A stretch of 11,262 bases of DNA from VAZQ01 sp035300505 (GTDB lineage Bacteria > Pseudomonadota > Alphaproteobacteria > Rhizobiales > Xanthobacteraceae): assembly GCA_035300505.1 (NCBI GenBank), contig DATGVJ010000150.1, forward strand, positions 1 to 11,262. Reading direction: 5' to 3'. The notes beneath the pieces were generated by a model that did no database searches, was not told the origin of the DNA, and saw nothing but the letters and a program-made list of their open reading frames with translations. Shown in pieces: positions 7,209 through 11,262 of this stretch (positions within the stretch are counted from its first letter, which is position 1; every line of letters begins with the position of its first letter). The translations under genes and the position numbers were made by a program.

Positions 7209-8372
7209 ATGAAACGCAGTACCGATCGCATTCTCACGACCCATGTGGGCAGCCTCATCCGGCCGCCGGAACTCCAGGCTTCGCTGCGTGCGCGGCAAAA
7301 AGCAGAGGGATTCGATCAGCAGGCCTTTGACCGCGAGCTGACCGCCTCGGTCGGGGACATCGTCCGCCAGCAGGCGGCGACCGGCATCGACGTGGTGAGC
7401 GACGGCGAATTTGGCAAATCCATCTCTTGGTCGCAATATGTGTTGGAGCGCTTGAGCGGGTTTGAGCGGCGTCCTTTCAAGCCCGGCACCAATACGTTCC
7501 AGCGTGGAGCTGATCGCGAGCGCTTTGCTGCCTTCTATGCCGAACTCGATGCCGCGGAAGGCATGGCGACCAGCATGGATTCAGTCTGTGTCGGGCCGAT
7601 CAGCTATACGGGCCAGGCACAGCTTCAACGCGACATCGACAATTTCAAGTCTGCGCTCAAGGCGGTCAATGTCGCGGAAGCCTTCATGCCGGTTGCGGCG
7701 CCCGCCAGCGTCATCCCGGACCGCAAGAATGAATATTACAAGAGCGACGAGGAGCTGATCCGCGCGATCGGCCAGGCGATGCGGACCGAGTACAAGATGA
7801 TCGTTGATGCGGGTTTCATTTTGCAGCTTGACGACGCACGCGCGGCCACCACCTTCGACCGCATGGTGCCTCCAGGGAGTTTTGCGGATTATCGCAAATG
7901 GGTGGCGCTGCACATGGAGGTTCTAAACGACGCCATTGCGGGCCTGCCGCCGGACCGCATCCGCTACCACGTCTGCTGGGGCAGCTGGCCGGGTCCCCAT
8001 ACCACCGACGTGCCGCTACGCGACATTGTCGATCTCATCTTGAGCGTCAACGTCGGCGCCTATGTGATCGAGGGCGCCAATCCGCGACACGAGCACGAAT
8101 GGAAGGTCTGGCAGGATGTGAAATTGCCCGCCGGCAAGGCGCTCGTTCCAGGCGTCATCAGCCATGCCACCAATGTGGTGGAACATCCTGAGCTTGTCGC
8201 ACAGCGTATCGTACGTCTTGCCAAGTCCGTCGGCCGTGAAAACGTAATTGCGGGCACCGATTGCGGCTTTGCGCAGGGGCCGTTCTATCGCCGGGTTCAC
8301 CCCTCGATCATGTGGGCCAAACTCGAAGCGCTGGTGGCGGGGGCGAAGCTCGCGAGCAAGGAGTTGTGGTGA
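7209..8372 (+). CDS. Cobalamin-independent methionine synthase-like protein (MetE catalytic core only)
   Basis: The 387-residue protein corresponds to the C-terminal catalytic barrel of MetE without the N-terminal barrel (full MetE is roughly 750 residues). It starts THVGSLIRP near residue 11 and has SDGEFGK (64-70). The zinc site appears complete: H254 and C256 in RYHVCWGSWPGPH, E288 in YVIEGANPRHEHE, and C352 in GTDCGFAQG, matching the His-Cys-Glu-Cys set of E. coli MetE. The family transfers methyl or other alkyl groups to thiols and includes core methionine synthases, methylcobalamin:homocysteine enzymes and epoxyalkane:coenzyme M transferase. The actual substrate here is not evident. ATG 7209 follows GAGGA with a somewhat long gap of 10 bases. 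It is transcribed divergently from the Hdr-like thiol/disulfide-type protein, a suggestive partnership. Confidence 0.88.
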   Translation: MKRSTDRILTTHVGSLIRPPELQASLRARQKAEGFDQQAFDRELTASVGDIVRQQAATGIDVVSDGEFGKSISWSQYVLERLSGFERRPFKPGTNTFQRGADRERFAAFYAELDAAEGMATSMDSVCVGPISYTGQAQLQRDIDNFKSALKAVNVAEAFMPVAAPASVIPDRKNEYYKSDEELIRAIGQAMRTEYKMIVDAGFILQLDDARAATTFDRMVPPGSFADYRKWVALHMEVLNDAIAGLPPDRIRYHVCWGSWPGPHTTDVPLRDIVDLILSVNVGAYVIEGANPRHEHEWKVWQDVKLPAGKALVPGVISHATNVVEHPELVAQRIVRLAKSVGRENVIAGTDCGFAQGPFYRRVHPSIMWAKLEALVAGAKLASKELW

Positions 8373-8473
8373 AGAGTTCGGGGTCTCTCATGTAGCCATT
8401 TCTGAGTGCCGATCTTATTCATAGTCATCAATCGCGAAAGAGCATAGCTACTCAGTCAGGGCATGGCGGCTCT

Positions 8474-8725
8474 TCAGCCCTCACGGAGCGAACGTTGCAC
8501 GGCGTGGACAGGCCAATCCGCACTCGCTCTTATGACGCGCACTCGCGATCCGTCCGCGCGATCGACCAGCGCATGCGAGCAGATGTCGTGCTCGATGTCC
8601 GCAACTCGAAACTGCGTCGTCGGCTGCCATCGCAACGTTTCGGATATATCGCCAGGCCAAATACGCCAAGCTGAGCCGTCGCTCAGCACCACAATATGGC
8701 TTTTGTCATGCCGCTTGATTTGCAT
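8474..8725 (-). CDS. Small uncharacterised protein
   Basis: This 83-residue protein starts at ATG 8725 after a good GGAGA site (6-base gap) and ends TGA at 8474. It has no signal peptide or membrane segment. It looks beta-rich: HIVVLSDGSAWRIWPGD (10-26), TTQFRVADIEHDICSHALVD (36-55), GSRVRVIRA (59-67), ending in a short helix-like tail WPVHAVQRSL. Regular strand alternation and the conserved-looking SDGS and DGSRVRV turns suggest a small barrel, but I do not recognise a named family. It is convergent with the MetE-like gene (101-base gap). Its codon use fits the neighbourhood, whereas the opposite-strand frames here do not read like proteins. Confidence 0.65.
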   Translation of the reverse strand: MQIKRHDKSHIVVLSDGSAWRIWPGDISETLRWQPTTQFRVADIEHDICSHALVDRADGSRVRVIRASADWPVHAVQRSLREG

Positions 8726-9041
8726 GGCTGTCTCCAGAGTGATTGGCAGTATGCAAGCTCAATTATCAGCAACAATTTGGCAGGAGGATGGAGGAGCGGG
8801 ATGATTTTGTCGCGAATCTCAGGACCGCTCTCTGCAACTTGTCTCCCTTCCAGACTCAACGCTGTAGCTTTACACACATCGACGATGTGGCGCTCAATGA
8901 TACCGGAGCGGCCTCTGGGACAAATTGCAATGTCGACAAGCAGTTCCGCCAATCTGAGCGACCCTGGTATGTCGAGAAGACATGTCGAAGAAGCGGGAAA
9001 TCAGTCCTAAGTAAAGTCTGCGGGATGTCCGATTTCTCACA

Positions 9042-9063
9042 TTAACCACCTTCGTTTAACCAC
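9042..9063 (+). promoter_or_regulatory. TTAACCAC direct repeat, possible regulator site
   Basis: TTAACCAC occurs at 9042-9049 and again at 9056-9063, a 14-base period that puts the copies on nearly the same side relative to 1.3 helical turns. It lies 77-99 bases before the small gene at 9141. The half-site resembles the CtrA-type TTAACCAT motif, but the spacing between TTAA units is 10 rather than the classical 7. This is inference only. Confidence 0.3.
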
Positions 9064-9104
9064 GTTGAGGTGGGAGGCAGGGGCAGGGGTATTTGTAGTG
9101 CCCG

Positions 9105-9131
9105 CGAGGCACGAGAGTCGAGGCACGAGAG
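9105..9131 (+). repeat. 13-base tandem repeat overlapping a ribosome site
   Basis: CGAGGCACGAGAG is present twice, at 9105-9117 and 9119-9131, separated by one T. The end of the second copy runs into GAGAGGAG, the ribosome binding site of the gene at 9141. Confidence 0.8.
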
Positions 9132-9140
9132 GAGTGTATC

Positions 9141-9425
9141 ATGAGATTGACTGTCTCAGAAGTCGAGCGAACCTTGAGCCAATTCGAGGCCCAGGCCATT
9201 CCTGACAATCATCCAATGATCCCGCAGCTCTATGAAATCTTCGGAGATCACACTTTTTTCCTCGACGACAACGGACTCAACATTGTGGAACCGGCCGAAC
9301 CTACTCAGGCGGGAGGCCAGGCGGGGAAGGTAGTAAATCTTGCCGATTGGAGCGACGCCAACGGTTTGGCAGCTCACGATCCCGAACCGACCGACCTCGT
9401 GATCGTACTTGGGGCCAGACACTGA
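9141..9425 (+). CDS. Small uncharacterised protein
   Basis: This 94-residue acidic protein starts at ATG 9141, 7 bases after GAGAGGAG. It has no signal peptide, membrane segment or cysteines. The N-terminal third looks helical (SEVERTLSQFEAQAI), followed by a compact middle IPQLYEIFGDHTFFLDDNGL (27-46), a linker rich in Pro, Gly and Ala, and a C-terminal strand DLVIVLGAR. I cannot name a family. Good ribosome site, codon use and a clean stop support a real gene. It stands alone, with a hairpin (9485-9502) 60 bases after its stop. Confidence 0.65.
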   Translation: MRLTVSEVERTLSQFEAQAIPDNHPMIPQLYEIFGDHTFFLDDNGLNIVEPAEPTQAGGQAGKVVNLADWSDANGLAAHDPEPTDLVIVLGARH

Positions 9426-9484
9426 TCAAGGTGCTAACTAATCGGGATTCATGATTCCGACCGAGCCGGCGTGAATCGTGTGAC

Positions 9485-9502
9485 CCAGCCGTTTTCGGCT
9501 GG
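9485..9502 (+). terminator. Strong hairpin, possible terminator without U-tract
   Basis: CCAGCCG, loop TTTT, CGGCTGG is a perfect 7-bp GC-rich stem. It lies downstream of the small gene ending at 9425 and before the phhB leader. No T-run follows, so termination is uncertain; a transcript-stabilising or attenuating role is equally possible. Confidence 0.4.
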
Positions 9503-9661
9503 ATGAAGAATGCTGCCTGGCCCAGCCCAGGGAGCGTAAATTTTATGCAAAGCAGTTGACGGCCAATTCTGACGGCGAATTCCTGATTGTCGCGCGGAAC
9601 CATTGGGAACGGGACGGCGTTGCCCCTGCGGCATGGTGCTCTGCAGCAACGTGAGTCTGCT

Positions 9662-9769
9662 ATGGTCGAGGCGGCTGTTCGCAATTTTACCATCAGTGTC
9701 GGGCCGCAGGACCCAGCGGCGCATGGCGTGCTGCTTCTTGTTCTCGTGAACCCGAGGACAAGGACATGA
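9662..9769 (+). pseudogene. nuoD 5'-end remnant (35 codons) overlapping phhB start
   Basis: The frame from ATG 9662 reads MVEAAVRNFTISVGPQDPAA then HGVLLLVL. This matches the highly conserved start of the complex I subunit NuoD (typically RNFTINFGPQHPAAHGVL, then RLVLELDG), with about 18 of 23 positions identical by eye. After LVL the match stops, and the frame ends five to six codons later at TGA 9767-9769. A NuoD protein is about 400 residues, so this is a fragment and cannot be a working subunit. The conserved HxP-type His of PQHP is Asp here. Its stop overlaps the phhB ATG as ATGA, so it could still be translated and couple phhB translation. The ribosome site before 9662 is weak. No other nuo sequence is visible nearby. 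Confidence 0.65.
9754..9758 (+). promoter_or_regulatory. Ribosome binding site of phhB
   Basis: GAGGA ends 7 bases before ATG 9766. It lies inside the last codons of the nuoD remnant, whose stop overlaps the start as ATGA, an arrangement that allows both independent initiation and translational coupling. Confidence 0.5.
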
Positions 9770-10116
9770 CCCAGACGCTTGCCGAAAAGACATGCACACC
9801 TTGTCTCGGTGGCATCCCGCCACTCTCGCGTGACGAAGCCCAAAGCTTTCAAGCACAGGCTCCCGAATGGGAGCTGAATGACGAAGCCCACTGCATCGAG
9901 CGCGCCTTCCGATTCCGCAATTTCCGAGAAGCACTCGCCTTTGTTCAGGAAGTCGGGGAGCTTGCAGAGACCGAAGGTCATCACCCCGATCTCAGTTTCG
10001 GCTGGGGTTACGCAGCCGTCTCGTTGACGACCAAGAAGATCAAAGGACTGCACGAAAATGATTTCATCATGGCGAGCAAGATTGATCGGATATCTGCCCT
10101 GAAGACGTCCAGATAG
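9766..10116 (+). CDS. phhB: Pterin-4a-carbinolamine dehydratase
   Basis: This cytosolic enzyme dehydrates 4a-hydroxytetrahydrobiopterin made by aromatic amino acid hydroxylases, recycling the pterin cofactor; related forms also act in molybdopterin or folate-linked side roles. The 116 residues fit the family length (about 95-120). The N-terminal CTPCLGGIPPL (10-20) is typical of bacterial members. The signature is clear: TEGHHPDLSFGWGYAAVSL (69-87) then TTKKIKGLHENDFIMA (88-103), with the catalytic histidines at 72, 73 and 96. Start ATG 9766 follows GAGGA. No phenylalanine hydroxylase gene is in the window. The HtrA-like gene begins 61 bases after its stop on the same strand, so the two may be co-transcribed. 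The 340-base stretch before it (9426-9765) holds only a hairpin and the nuoD remnant. Confidence 0.92.
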   Translation: MTQTLAEKTCTPCLGGIPPLSRDEAQSFQAQAPEWELNDEAHCIERAFRFRNFREALAFVQEVGELAETEGHHPDLSFGWGYAAVSLTTKKIKGLHENDFIMASKIDRISALKTSR

Positions 10117-10164
10117 TCGAACAACGCCCACCTTGTGCGCAGATTCTCGCGGATGCTGCCGAAC

Positions 10165-10171
10165 AGGAGAG
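10165..10171 (+). promoter_or_regulatory. Ribosome binding site of the HtrA-like gene
   Basis: AGGAGAG lies 6 bases before ATG 10178, choosing this first ATG of a tandem ATGATG over later in-frame ATGs. Confidence 0.7.
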
Positions 10172-10177
10172 AATTCT

Positions 10178-11262
10178 ATGATGGAGCTATACGGCGTGAA
10201 AATCGGTCGCATGTCGATGATGTGCCGCACTATGGTCTTCACCTATACACTGGCACTTGCCGCCATGGCAGGCCTCGTGGGGGCGAATGCATTCATGCCA
10301 CAATCTTGGCGTGCTCAGTTTAATCTTGGCGTCATTCATGAATTCGTTGCGCAAGCGCAACCTGGCCCAGCTGATTTTGCCGACGTCGTGCAGGCGGTTA
10401 AACCGGCGGTGATCGGTGTGCGCACCAAAGTCATTGCCGAAAGGAAACATCAGCTTGTCTCCAAAGCGCAATTGGATCAATTCCCCCGCCGCGGTCGGCC
10501 GGAGCATGAACCCGACATCCCGAATATAGGCAAGCGTCTGACGGGCCAGGAGGGTTCGGGTTTTTTCCTCTCAGCGGACGGCTACGCGGTGACTAACAGT
10601 TCCGTCGTCGAGGGCAGCGACACGGCCGAAATTCAGACCGACGACAGCAGGATCTACAGGGCCAAGGTCGTAGGCACCGATCCTGCGAGCAATCTTGCGC
10701 TCCTCAAGGTCGACGGTCGCGACGACTTCCCGTACGTGCAACTCGCCGACAAAGCGCCGCGCGTGGGTGACTGGGTGCTCGCCGTCGGCAACCCGTTTGG
10801 GCTTGGAAACACGGTGACGGCTGGAATCGTCTCGGCGCGCGAGCGCAACATGACATCCGGCACTTACCAAGACCTCATCCAAATGGACGCGTCGGTTAAC
10901 CCAGGTGACGCCGGAGGTCCAAGCTTCGACCTCAACGGCAACGTGATCGGCGTCAACGCCATGATCTTTTCGCCTTCGGGTGGATCAATCGGCATTGCAT
11001 TCGCCATCCCCGCCGACACGGTGAAAACTGTGGTCCCGCAGCTCAAAGACAAGGGGTCGGTGGCGCGCGGCTGGATGGGCGTCCAGATCATGCCCGTGAC
11101 CCCCGACATTGCAGACAGGCTCCGCCTCGAAAAGGCGCTGGGGGCGATCATCGGCGAGCTTGAGCCGGATGGTCCCGCCGCCAAGGCCGGTATCGCGTCC
11201 GGCGACATCATCACCTCGGTCAACGGCGAACCGATCAAGGACGCCCATGATCTCGTCAAGCG
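10178..11262 (+). CDS. HtrA/DegP-family pseudoprotease, 3' end outside window
   Basis: The frame stays open from ATG 10178 to the window end (361 codons visible). Residues 19-40 form a hydrophobic signal or anchor; a signal-peptidase site near VAQA (57-60) is possible, so the protein should act in the periplasm or at the membrane. The mature start ADFADVVQAVKPAVIGVRT (65-83) is typical of Do-like proteases. The trypsin fold is intact (EGSGFFLSADGYAVTN, VGDWVLAVGNPFGLG, GIAFAIPADT), and a PDZ domain begins near 293 (ARGWMGVQIMPVTPD). All three catalytic residues are replaced: His by Ser142 (NSSVVEG for NNHVVEG), Asp by Asn172 (SNLALLK for TDLALLK), and Ser by Ala245 (NPGDAGGP for NPGNSGGP). 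It therefore should not cleave peptide bonds; a chaperone, scaffold or competitor of active HtrA is inferred. A second PDZ domain may follow outside the window. It lies 61 bases after phhB. Confidence 0.92.
   Translation, partial: MMELYGVKIGRMSMMCRTMVFTYTLALAAMAGLVGANAFMPQSWRAQFNLGVIHEFVAQAQPGPADFADVVQAVKPAVIGVRTKVIAERKHQLVSKAQLDQFPRRGRPEHEPDIPNIGKRLTGQEGSGFFLSADGYAVTNSSVVEGSDTAEIQTDDSRIYRAKVVGTDPASNLALLKVDGRDDFPYVQLADKAPRVGDWVLAVGNPFGLGNTVTAGIVSARERNMTSGTYQDLIQMDASVNPGDAGGPSFDLNGNVIGVNAMIFSPSGGSIGIAFAIPADTVKTVVPQLKDKGSVARGWMGVQIMPVTPDIADRLRLEKALGAIIGELEPDGPAAKAGIASGDIITSVNGEPIKDAHDLVK

Larger units (their letters stand above)
8726..9140. other. 415-base stretch without a secure gene
   Basis: The GC content is lower here than in neighbouring genes. 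It holds a minus-strand open stretch (about 9000 down to 8683) that reads like protein but has no ATG or ribosome site, two TTAACCAC direct repeats at 9042-9063, and a 13-base tandem repeat just before the next gene. No RNA gene or mobile element is seen. Confidence 0.5.

Noticed and set aside
8743..9045. 100-codon plus-strand frame starting with TTG
   Set aside because: No ribosome site, unlikely composition, and it lies opposite a better-looking minus frame.
9484..9656. Plus-strand open stretch reading GEFLIVARNHWERDGVAPAA
   Set aside because: It looks mildly protein-like but has no start, no ribosome site and no family I recognise; it ends before the nuoD remnant and could be chance.
9301..10242. 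313-codon minus-strand frame
   Set aside because: It runs across the small gene at 9141, the nuoD remnant and phhB on the opposite strand; phhB is unmistakable and the frame has no family features.

Overview
The window is GC-rich with strong GC bias at third codon positions and dense short-spaced genes. Its proteins and its intergenic repeat look like the Bradyrhizobium / Nitrobacteraceae group of alphaproteobacteria. This assignment rests on recognition by eye, not on a search. It reads as ordinary chromosome with some accessory patches; no phage, transposase, tRNA, rRNA or CRISPR array is visible.

Layout. (a) 1-1572: C-terminal part of a large, probably exported propeller-type protein, followed by a clear intrinsic terminator (1645-1676). 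(b) 1758-3008: a CPA1-type Na+/H+ antiporter, most likely starting at a TTG. It runs tail-to-tail, with a 14-base overlap, into (c) 2995-4134 on the minus strand, an exported NHL beta-propeller protein. (d) 4307-5524: an exported metallo-beta-lactamase-fold protein, divergent from (c), with a degenerate metal site and an extra C-terminal beta domain. (e) 5522-5725: a roughly 200-base nested palindrome made of two inverted copies of a 72-74-base repeat; its first bases supply the stop codon of (d). (f) 5767-7110, minus: an HdrC/HdrB-like iron-sulfur protein with altered ligands, divergent from (g) 7209-8372, a MetE-core (cobalamin-independent methionine synthase-like) protein. (h) 8373-9425: a sparse patch with two small uncharacterised genes (8474-8725 minus, 9141-9425 plus) and a possible decayed frame. 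(i) 9662-11262: a 35-codon remnant that matches the N-terminus of NuoD and overlaps, by ATGA, the start of a pterin-4a-carbinolamine dehydratase gene (phhB). This is followed 61 bases later by an HtrA/DegP-family gene cut by the window end.

The most notable theme is loss of catalytic residues in proteins that otherwise look intact. The HtrA protein has lost all three members of its catalytic triad (His to Ser, Asp to Asn, Ser to Ala), so it should be a pseudoprotease. The MBL protein has lost three of its metal ligands. The Hdr-like protein has Ser in place of a cluster Cys and HxxH in place of CxxC in its second CCG module. Several products (propeller proteins, MBL protein, HtrA protein) are exported or membrane-linked. 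I see no firm evidence that the whole window forms one pathway.
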